Below the pieces are notes generated by a model. That model worked only from the letters and a program-made list of their open reading frames with translations. It had not been told where the DNA came from and did no database searches. Shown here piece by piece: positions 33,790-41,385 of a stretch of 45,293 bases of DNA. Each line of letters opens with the position of its first letter. Position 1 is the stretch's first letter. Where the stretch lies: positions 1 through 45,293 of the forward strand of contig CAJTQF010000010.1 of assembly GCA_910578565.1 (NCBI GenBank), read 5' to 3'. The DNA comes from an uncultured Christensenella sp. Its GTDB lineage: Bacteria; Bacillota; Clostridia; Christensenellales; Borkfalkiaceae. The position numbers and the translations under genes were made by a program.

Positions 33790-34049
33790 ATGGAAAGCAT
33801 AGGTAAAAAATATGCGCCCTCAGAAACTAAAAGGGACTTTCGCGGGAAGAGCTTGCTTCCGCGCTGTTTGTGTCCCGCCGGACCGTTTCAAAATGGGGAA
33901 GGAGGCAAAATCTTCCGGAAGCGGATACGTCGCCGTCAACCGTTTTTGAAGAAGCCGTTTACCTTACCGCCGAATGGCAGAGACGCAATTTAAAACTCGA
34001 TGAAAGCGTGCGGCAGATAACCGAAGGCAAGCTGCCCGGACTTAAATGA
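33790..34049 (+). pseudogene. Decayed XRE-type helix-turn-helix regulator
   Basis: No single frame is intact, but pieces line up as a Cro/CI regulator. ATG 33790 reads MESIGKK; then, after a shift at the A6 run near 33801-33810, comes ICALRN, an in-frame TAA where a Glu would be expected, and KGLSREELASALFVSRRTVSKWGRRQ, a textbook HTH. After LPEADT the C-terminal part is short and ends in QITEGKLPGLK with TGA at 34047-34049. Thus one frameshift, one nonsense codon and probably an internal deletion. It is isolated between the glyA terminator and the degV promoter. Confidence 0.75.
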
Positions 34050-34076
34050 AAATTCTGTAAAAAAACGTAAGAGATA

Positions 34077-34105
34077 TTGAATTTGCGCTTTTGCCGTGAT
34101 ATAAT
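34077..34105 (+). promoter_or_regulatory. Promoter of degV
   Basis: TTGAAT at 34077-34082, a 17-bp spacer and TATAAT at 34100-34105; about 22 nt from the predicted start to the GTG. Confidence 0.7.
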
Positions 34106-34133
34106 TCGTCTATAACCCGAAAGGAGACATAAA

Positions 34134-34979
34134 GTGACGATTAAAATTACTGCAGATTCGACCTGCGATCTGGGAAAGGAACAAGCGGCAAGATTCGGCG
34201 TGGCAATAATGCCGCTTACCGTTGTATTGGGGGACGAAGTTTTTCATGACGGCGTGGATATTACGCCGCAGGATATTTTCGATTACGTTTCAAAAACGGG
34301 CATACTTCCCAAGACCGGCGCGCCGAGCATCGACGATTATGTTGAATTTTTCAAAGAGCAGCTTAAAACGGCGGACGCGGTTATCCACATCAATATTTCA
34401 AGGCTTGCTTCGTCTTCGCACGATAACGCCGCCGTAGCCGCAAAAAAATTCAAGGGCAAGGTGTTTGCTGTGGACTCTATGGCTCTTTCAACGGGGCAGG
34501 GGCTTCTTTGCGTAAAGGCATGCGACCTTGCCGCCGAAGACAGAAAGCCCGCCGAGATAGTCAGGATTCTGGAAGAGTTGCGGCACAGAATAAATACGTC
34601 GTTCGTGCCCGACAGGCTTGACTACCTGCACAAGGGCGGCAGGTGTTCGCTTGCGGCAATGCTGGGCGCAAAAGTTCTGAAACTGCATCCGATGATAGAT
34701 ATGAAGGACGGACGGCTTTACGCCAAGAAGAAGTATATGGGCGGGCTTGAAAGATGCCTTACAAACTATCTTAAAGACCTTAAAGAAAGCTATCCCGCAT
34801 ACGACCGCGCGCGTTGCTTTATAACCCATTCCAACTGCGAAAGAGAAACGGTTGAAAAAGTAAGGGCGCAGGTTGAAAGTATGTTTGATTTCGATGAAAT
34901 TATAGAAACGGTGGCGGGCTGTGTAGTAACAGGGCACTGCGGTAAAAACACCCTTGGCGTGCTGTTTATTTACGACTGA
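34134..34979 (+). CDS. DegV-family fatty-acid-binding protein
   Basis: A 281-residue protein. DegV proteins bind fatty acids and, in Gram-positives, some act as FakB partners of fatty-acid kinase, presenting the acyl chain for phosphorylation. Seen here: KITADSTCDLGKE, the GAPSIDDYVEFFK segment, HINISRLASSSHDNA, and the DRLDYLHKGGRCS motif (about 162-174). The GTG start at 34134 has AAAGGAG upstream. Monocistronic. Confidence 0.93.
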   Translation: MTIKITADSTCDLGKEQAARFGVAIMPLTVVLGDEVFHDGVDITPQDIFDYVSKTGILPKTGAPSIDDYVEFFKEQLKTADAVIHINISRLASSSHDNAAVAAKKFKGKVFAVDSMALSTGQGLLCVKACDLAAEDRKPAEIVRILEELRHRINTSFVPDRLDYLHKGGRCSLAAMLGAKVLKLHPMIDMKDGRLYAKKKYMGGLERCLTNYLKDLKESYPAYDRARCFITHSNCERETVEKVRAQVESMFDFDEIIETVAGCVVTGHCGKNTLGVLFIYD

Positions 34980-34997
34980 CGAACAGCGTGCAAACGC

Positions 34998-35027
34998 TTG
35001 ACAACGGAATATTCTGAGTATTATAAT
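34998..35027 (+). promoter_or_regulatory. Promoter of the FMN riboswitch-ribU unit
   Basis: Perfect TTGACA at 34998-35003, an 18-bp spacer and TATAAT at 35022-35027. The start is predicted near 35034, just before the aptamer. Confidence 0.75.
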
Positions 35028-35045
35028 AAATTTACAATTTAAAGT

Positions 35046-35168
35046 TATTCTTTGGGGCGGGGTGTGATTCCCCACCGGCGGTATAGTCCGCGAAGAGCGC
35101 GTTGTTTTGCGTTCCCGATCCGGTGTAATTCCGGTACCGACGGTATAGTCCGGATGATAAAAGAATTT
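35046..35168 (+). promoter_or_regulatory. FMN (RFN-element) riboswitch
   Basis: Contains the conserved six-arm aptamer landmarks in order: ATTCTTTGGGGCGGGGTG, GATTCCCCACCGGCGGT, ATAGTCCGCGAAGAGCGC, GATCCGGTGTAATTCCGG, TACCGACGGTATAGTCCGG and the closing ATGATAAAAGAAT. An intrinsic terminator follows at 35186-35216. FMN should turn off ribU by transcription termination. Confidence 0.97.
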
Positions 35169-35185
35169 TAAAGTTATAAACTTTT

Positions 35186-35216
35186 CGCGCCCCGGAATTT
35201 TCGGGGCGCGTTTTTT
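35186..35216 (+). terminator. Riboswitch terminator before ribU
   Basis: CGCGCCCCG, 7-nt loop, CGGGGCGCG, then TTTTTT: a 9-bp stem between the FMN aptamer and the ribU ribosome site. Confidence 0.93.
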
Positions 35217-35258
35217 CAAAGAATACTTTAAAAATAATTTTTTAAGGAGTTCTTTGAT

Positions 35259-35996
35259 ATGGAACAGGAAATCACCCAAGAGTCCGCCGCAGCATGCGCG
35301 GACGCGCAGCCCGTTGACGGCGCAAACTTACAACCGTCGGAAGAGACGGCGGCTCAGTCGCCCGCTGAAAGCAAAAAAAAGCGCGCGGGCGAGTTTTTCA
35401 AAAATTATTTTACGGCTACGCGTATTGCTTACATTGCGATTTTTACCGCAATTTCTTACGCAATAGGATTGTTGGACTTTTCGCTTTTGCCCGCTTCGCC
35501 CGTTTCGTTTTTAAAACTTGATTTTTCAAACGTGTTCGTGCTTGTCGGCGGCTTTGCTCTGGGTCCCACGGCGGGCGTGATTATAGCGGTTTTAAAGGAG
35601 CTGTTGCACGCGCTTACGGTGGGGCATACCGCGTTTGTGGGCGAACTTGCAAATATTTTAATGGTGTTGCCTTACGTGCTTATCCCGTCCTTGGTTTATA
35701 TGCGCCGTAAGGGCATTAAAAACGTGCTTTGGTCGGTTGCGCTGGGTTGCGTGGGGCAGTGCATTATCTCTATGCCCGTGAATTATTTCTTAACCTTCCC
35801 CGCATTTTTCAAAGCGTTCGGCGGGTCGTGGACTGCCGGACAGGAACTGTTTGTTGACGTGTGGTACTGGGCTTTGCTTTTCAATTTTATAAAAGTTCTG
35901 TGCGTTTCGGCGGTGGTTATAGCGTTGTATAAACCGCTGTCAAAGCTCATAAAAATCACCGGCGAAAAGTTTGCCAAATTAAAGAAAAAATCATAA
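35259..35996 (+). CDS. ribU: Riboflavin ECF transporter S component RibU
   Basis: A membrane substrate-capture subunit for riboflavin. Five to six helices carry the family signature LDFSNVFVLVGGFALGPTAGVIIAVLKELLHAL near residue 87-120 and VGELANILMVLPYVLIP. The first 45 or so residues form a polar, Ala/Glu/Gln-rich extension not found in typical RibU (about 190-200 residues), making 245. AAGGAG precedes the ATG. The FMN riboswitch directly upstream fixes the substrate. Confidence 0.95.
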   Translation: MEQEITQESAAACADAQPVDGANLQPSEETAAQSPAESKKKRAGEFFKNYFTATRIAYIAIFTAISYAIGLLDFSLLPASPVSFLKLDFSNVFVLVGGFALGPTAGVIIAVLKELLHALTVGHTAFVGELANILMVLPYVLIPSLVYMRRKGIKNVLWSVALGCVGQCIISMPVNYFLTFPAFFKAFGGSWTAGQELFVDVWYWALLFNFIKVLCVSAVVIALYKPLSKLIKITGEKFAKLKKKS

Positions 35997-36008
35997 TAAC
36001 TTACAAAA

Positions 36009-36036
36009 AAGGGGCGCGCATGCGCTCCTTATTTTT
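36009..36036 (+). terminator. Intrinsic terminator after ribU
   Basis: AAGGGGCGC, loop GCAT, GCGCTCCTT (one G-T pair), then ATTTTT. Separates ribU from the accessory operon. Confidence 0.8.
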
Positions 36037-36054
36037 CCATTTTACGCCTTTTTA

Positions 36055-36083
36055 TTGACATACCGTACTGCGCGTGATAAAAT
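36055..36083 (+). promoter_or_regulatory. Upstream promoter of the membrane AAA+ operon
   Basis: Perfect TTGACA at 36055-36060, a 17-bp spacer and TAAAAT at 36078-36083. A near-palindrome of ATATGCGCGCGCGTAT follows, a possible operator or hairpin between this and the second promoter. Confidence 0.6.
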
Positions 36084-36137
36084 AATTATATTATAGAGTA
36101 TTATATGCGCGCGCGTATAAAAAAACGGTTATATTAA

Positions 36138-36166
36138 TTGATTTTACGTGTGGTTTATGGTATAGT
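36138..36166 (+). promoter_or_regulatory. Proximal promoter of the membrane AAA+ operon
   Basis: TTGATT at 36138-36143, a 17-bp spacer and TATAGT at 36161-36166. The predicted start falls at about 36172-36174, the first base of the nested hairpin. Confidence 0.65.
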
Positions 36167-36172
36167 ATCCGT

Positions 36173-36256
36173 GCGACACAATTGAATATCGTAGTATGAA
36201 GTACCTGTATGCCAATAAGTACTTCGCTTTATCTCATACTACGGGAATTGTGTCGC
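36173..36256 (+). ncRNA. Nested-stem RNA element at the 5' end of the operon transcript
   Basis: Three coaxial stems. Outer: GCGACACAATT (36173-36183) with AATTGTGTCGC (36246-36256). Middle: CGTAGTATGA (36190-36199) with TCATACTACG (36234-36243). Inner: AGTAC (36200-36204) with GTACT (36219-36223). The internal loops are asymmetric (6 against 2 nt; 0 against 10 nt) and the apical loop is 14 nt. The fit of 26 base pairs, the promoter start at base 1 and the terminator just downstream suggest a leader RNA (riboswitch- or attenuator-like, or an sRNA). An alternative is a small mobile repeat or a protein-binding inverted repeat. Confidence 0.6.
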
Positions 36257-36279
36257 AACAATGCGGAGTGTGCTTTTGG

Positions 36280-36308
36280 GTGCGTTCCGTAAAGGAGCGC
36301 ACTTTTTT
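36280..36308 (+). terminator. Intrinsic terminator in the operon leader
   Basis: GTGCGTTCC, loop GTAAA, GGAGCGCAC and TTTTTT. It lies before the ribosome site of the first gene (ATG 36341), so transcription must read past it to express the operon. GAGTGTGC at 36266-36273 could pair with the 3' half of the stem and act as an antiterminator. Confidence 0.8.
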
Positions 36309-36340
36309 ATTTTATACAAAAAACAAAGGAGACGGGCGAA

Positions 36341-37048
36341 ATGGCGGTCTGGTCGGTTGTGCTGGCGGTTTTGGCTGCGGCGTTCATTTTAATACACGTT
36401 TTAGTTCTGCCCGGAGTATTTTTGCGCGCGGAACGCGGGCGCCTGCCCGTAACGGGACGGGGCGTGAAAAGCGTTGAAAGCGAAAGCGGACTTTCCATAG
36501 TTTACGAACCCGACCCTGAGACGGCGAAGTATATAAAACAGTACTCTCTTTCGGAGCGCGGCGGAAAAAAATTTTTGCTGTGCAAAGTGGACGAAAAACT
36601 GAAATACATAAATTTCGACGTCGCCGCGTTCAACGGGGATGGCAACGCCGTAAAAATTTTCAACGTCAAAGAAATTATCAAGAGACAGGGCTTTACGGAA
36701 GTTTGCGAACTGCCCGAAGAAACCGCGTACGCCACCCTTACGGTAATCGAAGCGGACGGCAGAAAAAAGGGCGCGGGTCTGCGCGGCGAACCGGGCGCGA
36801 AAAACCTTGCCTGGTATCTTTCGTTGAGCGCGGTAGCGGATATAATTTGCGCGGTGTTCGCCAAAATTTGCATTACCAATATTTTCGGCGGTATTTACAG
36901 CGAAAGTTTTCTTCTGTCGGGTATGGACTGGCTTTACACCATGCTAGCCGCGCTGGGCGTTGCGGCGGTCAACGTTTTAGCCGCCGTTGTCTGCATAATG
37001 TGGAAGAGCGGAAAGTTAAAGGGGGGAAAGCGCAATGGACGGTTATAA
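36341..37048 (+). CDS. Three-helix membrane protein with cytoplasmic beta-rich domain
   Basis: A 235-residue protein of unknown family. Helix 1 at about residues 2-27 is followed by the basic RAERGR, so the soluble region (28-155) is probably cytoplasmic; helices 2 and 3 are at about 156-178 and 198-221. The soluble region has a segment (76-101 and 122-141) resembling the N-terminal domain of the next gene's product: GKKFLLCKVDE and LPEETAYATLTVIEA here against GKKYLLLKLDN and VPEECCDFSVKVESA there. First gene of the operon, with AAAGGAG upstream. It overlaps the next gene by 14 nt. Confidence 0.8.
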   Translation: MAVWSVVLAVLAAAFILIHVLVLPGVFLRAERGRLPVTGRGVKSVESESGLSIVYEPDPETAKYIKQYSLSERGGKKFLLCKVDEKLKYINFDVAAFNGDGNAVKIFNVKEIIKRQGFTEVCELPEETAYATLTVIEADGRKKGAGLRGEPGAKNLAWYLSLSAVADIICAVFAKICITNIFGGIYSESFLLSGMDWLYTMLAALGVAAVNVLAAVVCIMWKSGKLKGGKRNGRL

Positions 37049-40000
37049 GGTCGTATCCAAGGGCGTTTACGCCTGCCCCCGGACAAAAGATTTTCCTTCC
37101 GTTACAAGTTTCATTTTTGCCCGTTGCGACGGCAAAAAATATCTTCTGTTGAAACTTGACAATCCCCGCGCCGAAGCGGTGGGGGAAGTAAATATCCGGA
37201 TTTCTTTGCTGGACAGAAAGGGACGCGTTTTAAACGCGCTGCGCCTTTCTTCCGACAGGGGCGGCGAAGCCGGTTCGTCTTTCGCGTTCGGCGAAAAAAT
37301 AGAAGTTCCCGAAGAGTGCTGCGATTTTTCGGTAAAGGTTGAAAGCGCGGTTTACGGCGGTTATCTTTACGTCAACGGCAAAGACGGCGTTACGACGGAG
37401 TACGAAGAATACGTTAAATTTGACCTTGACGCTGTTAAAACCGCTATGCGCGGCAGGACGAGAACGGTCACGGCAAAGCGTATAGGCGCGCCTGTTCTTG
37501 CGGGCGTTCTGACTTTTCTTATGTTGGTCTGCGTTGCGCTCGTCACCTATTTCCAGCTGAAAGATTTTATGAATAACGCCGTCGGCTTTACATATTCGGG
37601 GGTTGAATACGTCTTTGAAGACAGCGAAAAAACGCCCGGTTCGAATATTACAGTCACCGGTTACAGGGGAACGGGAACCAACGTGCGCATACCCGAAAAG
37701 ATAGACGGTTACGTTGTTTCGGCAATAAGGGCGGGCGCGTTTAAAGGCAACGGAAAAATCAGGCGCCTTAAATTGGAATGCAATGCGGTAATAGGCAAAG
37801 AAGCGTTTGCCGGATGCACGGCGCTGACTTCGGTTGAAGTTACGGGCGAAGGAGAAATTACGCCCGACGTCGGCGCCTTCGGAAACTGCCCCGGATTAAA
37901 GAGCGTAAAAATATATAAGCAGATAAACTATTCGCAGTCGGTTTCTGTTTTCACGGGCGACCGCGCGATTGAAGAACTGTATCTTCACAATTACGACGGC
38001 GAAAATTGCGGAAGGATAGCCTGGCTGTTCGGCGTTGAAATGCTGTCAGACAGCGCGCTGAAAAATCTGACCGTGGGCAAAGTAAGGGAAATAGGCGAAA
38101 GTTTTTGTTATAACTTTATTAATCTCGAAAGCGTGGAGATAGCTTACGTAGACTGCGAAACTTACGGCATAGGCGACTACGCTTTCGACCGCACAAACTT
38201 AAAGACGTTTAAATTTCCGCAGGGGCTTATATCTGTCGGGGAATATGCGTTTTCTTCAACGCAGTTGTCCGACTTCAACGCCCCGCAGCTTGAAAGAATA
38301 GAAAGCTACGCTTTTGTGAGCTGTTCGGGACTTAAAAACATTACCTTGCCCGAAAGTCTTAAAGTAATAAGCCGCGGCGCGTTCAGCGGGTGCCAAAATC
38401 TGGAAAGCGCGGAGTTCGAAAGCGAAGAGAATTTAGAGTATATAGGCGATTACGCTTTTGCGTACTGTGAAAATCTGAGACAGGCGCACATTCCCGACTG
38501 CGTGGATTTTATCGGTTACCAGACGTTTATCAGCTGCATAAACATGGAGACTTTGACCGTACCCTATATCGGGCAGGATTCAGCGCACGGCGATAACCTG
38601 AATTATTTGTTCGGCAGTGAAATAAATCTCAGAAGCGTGACGGTAACAGACGCGCAGTCTCTGGCGCGGCAAGCATTTTACGGTTGCGGTACAATTAAAG
38701 AAATAAACCTGAACGAAGGGCTGGAAGAGATAGGCGACTATGCTTTTTCGGGCTGTACGGGCGTTAAGAGCATAGTAATTCCTGCGAGCGTGACAATTGC
38801 GGGATACGGGATATTCGACGGTTGTTTCCGTCTTTACGAAGTATACAATTTAAGCCGTGCGGAAATTCACTGCGACTATTCGCTTGCGGAATATTCTTCT
38901 TTGGAGCAGTCGGTTGAAAAGGCGGCTGCCTACGGCTATACCGCGGCGCTGTCGGACGGCGGATTTTCAAAACCCGCGGGCTGGTATCTGATAGACTTTC
39001 CCGAAGAGAATGATTTAACCCTGCCGCAAATCATTGACGGCGTAACGGATTATACCGTCGCGGATTATCTTTTTTACTGCGAAAACATAACTTCGGTTAC
39101 TCTACCCGAAACTGTTGCGGGCATAGGCGAATGCGCGTTTTACGGCTGCGGATATCTTTCGGAAGTAAATATCTCCGATAAGGCGCCGTTGCAAGAGATA
39201 AGAAGGGCGGCTTTTTACGGGTGCGCTTCGCTTAAATCTTTTGCGATGCCCGTGATTACTGAGAAAATAGGCGATGAAGCGTTCGGCGGCTGCCTGCAGT
39301 TGAAGACCGTGGACTTTTGCAACAACGTGACGGATATAGGCGACTATGCTTTTTACGGCTGTGACGTTCTTGTGGAAATAATAATACCCAATATAAGTGC
39401 GGTAACGGTGGGCGCGGGCGCGTTTAAAGGCTGTTCGTCCGTTAAACGTGTGGATATATCGGGCGGCGTGACCGGGTTGGGCGCGGAAGCGTTCGCCGGA
39501 AATTTTTGGCTTGAACGCGTTGATATTTCTTATGTAGAAGGCGCTTTGGGCGCGGAAGCGTTTTCCGATTGTTCCAATCTCGGTGAAATAAACGTTCCCA
39601 TGGGCACCGTGCGGATAGAAGGATACGCGTTTTCGGGATGTCGGAAACTCGGTAAAGTCACATTGCCTTCATCTCTTGAAGAAATAGGCGACTATGCTTT
39701 TTACGGCTGCACGAAATTGCGTGCCGTGGTGAATTACAGCAATCTGCGTATCGAAAAGGACGAGAATTACGGCGGCGTAGGGTATTTTGCCGAGTTTATA
39801 GTCACAAGTTTTACGGACGCGCAAAATCTTACATATACCCAAGCCGACGGCATAACGTTTTTGCGTTTTTATAACGAATGGGTTGCGGTGTGGTGCGACG
39901 ACGGCGTAACTTCGCTGAATCTGGGCGCATCCGCGGCGGACGCGGAAACGCTGAGAGTGGGGGCGTACGCCTTTACCGAAAACGCCAAAATTACTTACGC

Positions 40001-41348
40001 GGATTTAAGCGGGGTTTATTCGGTGGGCAAGCAGGCGTTCTGCAATTGTACGGCTCTTGAAAAGGTTGCGTTCGACGGTAATCTTATGTCTTTGGGAGAA
40101 CAGGCTTTTATGTCCTGTTACGAACTTTCGTCAATCAATTTGCAGGATACGGCGCTTTCGCATATGGGCGAAGAAACGTTTTTCAACTGTTCCGCGCTGA
40201 TTTCGGCGGCATTGCCCGAAACGTTGGCGGAAATTCCCGAGCGGGCGTTTTATTACTGTTCTTCCCTTGCGGACGCGGTGCTGCCACGGTCGTTGACCGC
40301 CGTCGGGGATGACGCGTTTTACGGTTGTACTGCGCTTTTGCAGGTGCATAATTTAAGCAACCTTTCAATGCGCGCGGGGAGCATAGCCCACGGACATTGC
40401 GCTTTTTACGCGCTTCACGTTTTTACCGACAGTCAAAGCAAAATGACGTTTGCGGAAAAGAACGGTTACAAGTTTGCCAATTACGGCGGCAACTGGTATC
40501 TGTACGCGTACAGCGGTTACGAAATTTATAAAAACCTGCCCGAAAGTTTCACTTTTGAAAATTCGGAAATTTCATCTTACATACTCCGTGACGATACGTT
40601 CGCTTCGGGCAGTTATCTGATAATACCCACGTCCGTTACAGCAATAGAAAAAGACGGGATAGGTCTGCCGTCTACTATATTCTACCGCGGCACGCCTACG
40701 CAGTGGGCGACCGTACGCCCCGCAAGTCTTGGCGGCGCGACGGTGTTTTACTATTCTGAATGTATCCATTCCGAAGGCGAAAAGTTATGGTCCTTTACCG
40801 TAAACGGCTCTCCGTCCACATTGCCGACCGAACTTGTCTGGACGGAAACGTTAAAACCAACCTGTACCCAAAACGGCGAGCGCACGGGCAAGTGTGATAA
40901 ATGCGGCAAAACTTCGACCGAAGTTATTGAAAAGCTGTATCATTCCTGCGGTCCCGACGGCAAGTGCGTAATTTGCGGCGAGCAGGGGGAAAGAGCAGAA
41001 GGGGCAGACGGAACGTACGGCAGTTATTCGCTGACGGTTAAAAATTTCAATTTCGACGGCAAAACTTTCAAATCGTCCAACACGAACTACGGCAGCTATG
41101 CAACCATTACGCTGACCGCGAAGGAAGATATGCAGGTATGTTTCGGTTGCCGCACAACGTCAAGCTCGTACGACGTTCTGACCGTAACCGCGGGCGGCAA
41201 AACGCTTGCGGAAGTATCTTCAGGCTATATGCAGGAATTCAAGACCGACCTTTTAAAGGGGCAGACTATTACGTTCAGCTATTACAAAAGCACTTACTCG
41301 TACTCCGGCAGCGGAGCCACGGTAGATTATCTTCTGATTTTTGTATAA
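37035..41348 (+). CDS. Giant membrane-anchored LRR_5 (BspA-type) surface protein
   Basis: 1437 residues. There is no signal peptide. An N-terminal cytoplasmic beta-rich domain (about 1-145) resembles one in the preceding protein. A single helix lies at about 151-173, preceded by basic residues (N-in, C-out). From about 210 to 1250 there are many LRR_5 repeats of the IGDYAFYGCTSLKSV/ITIPSSV type, interrupted by longer loops with FTDAQNLTYTQADG-like segments. A CxxC-rich stretch (KPTCTQNGERTGKCDKCGK...CVICGE) and a final beta domain end the protein. BspA-like repeats typically bind host or bacterial ligands. Near-identical DNA repeats occur at 39336-39361 and 39684-39709. Confidence 0.9.
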   Translation: MDGYKVVSKGVYACPRTKDFPSVTSFIFARCDGKKYLLLKLDNPRAEAVGEVNIRISLLDRKGRVLNALRLSSDRGGEAGSSFAFGEKIEVPEECCDFSVKVESAVYGGYLYVNGKDGVTTEYEEYVKFDLDAVKTAMRGRTRTVTAKRIGAPVLAGVLTFLMLVCVALVTYFQLKDFMNNAVGFTYSGVEYVFEDSEKTPGSNITVTGYRGTGTNVRIPEKIDGYVVSAIRAGAFKGNGKIRRLKLECNAVIGKEAFAGCTALTSVEVTGEGEITPDVGAFGNCPGLKSVKIYKQINYSQSVSVFTGDRAIEELYLHNYDGENCGRIAWLFGVEMLSDSALKNLTVGKVREIGESFCYNFINLESVEIAYVDCETYGIGDYAFDRTNLKTFKFPQGLISVGEYAFSSTQLSDFNAPQLERIESYAFVSCSGLKNITLPESLKVISRGAFSGCQNLESAEFESEENLEYIGDYAFAYCENLRQAHIPDCVDFIGYQTFISCINMETLTVPYIGQDSAHGDNLNYLFGSEINLRSVTVTDAQSLARQAFYGCGTIKEINLNEGLEEIGDYAFSGCTGVKSIVIPASVTIAGYGIFDGCFRLYEVYNLSRAEIHCDYSLAEYSSLEQSVEKAAAYGYTAALSDGGFSKPAGWYLIDFPEENDLTLPQIIDGVTDYTVADYLFYCENITSVTLPETVAGIGECAFYGCGYLSEVNISDKAPLQEIRRAAFYGCASLKSFAMPVITEKIGDEAFGGCLQLKTVDFCNNVTDIGDYAFYGCDVLVEIIIPNISAVTVGAGAFKGCSSVKRVDISGGVTGLGAEAFAGNFWLERVDISYVEGALGAEAFSDCSNLGEINVPMGTVRIEGYAFSGCRKLGKVTLPSSLEEIGDYAFYGCTKLRAVVNYSNLRIEKDENYGGVGYFAEFIVTSFTDAQNLTYTQADGITFLRFYNEWVAVWCDDGVTSLNLGASAADAETLRVGAYAFTENAKITYADLSGVYSVGKQAFCNCTALEKVAFDGNLMSLGEQAFMSCYELSSINLQDTALSHMGEETFFNCSALISAALPETLAEIPERAFYYCSSLADAVLPRSLTAVGDDAFYGCTALLQVHNLSNLSMRAGSIAHGHCAFYALHVFTDSQSKMTFAEKNGYKFANYGGNWYLYAYSGYEIYKNLPESFTFENSEISSYILRDDTFASGSYLIIPTSVTAIEKDGIGLPSTIFYRGTPTQWATVRPASLGGATVFYYSECIHSEGEKLWSFTVNGSPSTLPTELVWTETLKPTCTQNGERTGKCDKCGKTSTEVIEKLYHSCGPDGKCVICGEQGERAEGADGTYGSYSLTVKNFNFDGKTFKSSNTNYGSYATITLTAKEDMQVCFGCRTTSSSYDVLTVTAGGKTLAEVSSGYMQEFKTDLLKGQTITFSYYKSTYSYSGSGATVDYLLIFV
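39336..39709 (+). repeat. Identical 26-bp repeats inside the LRR gene
   Basis: The 26 bases at 39336-39361 recur exactly at 39684-39709, and their first 19 bases recur at 38730-38748. They encode IGDYAFYGC of the LRR_5 repeat. The 348-bp spacing is a multiple of three, so recombination between copies would keep the frame and change repeat number. Confidence 0.85.
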
Positions 41349-41385
41349 TCGTATACGTGCAAACACATTGCTTACGGGAGTTTTT

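Noticed and set aside
36173..36256. Terminal inverted repeats of an insertion element
   Set aside because: Only 84 nt between ends, no transposase and no clear target duplication. A MITE is not excluded, but the promoter start at the first base favours an RNA element.
36196..36477. Open frame starting inside the nested hairpin (MKYLYANKYF...)
   Set aside because: It runs through the terminator and then out of frame over the start of the real gene at 36341, without a ribosome site.
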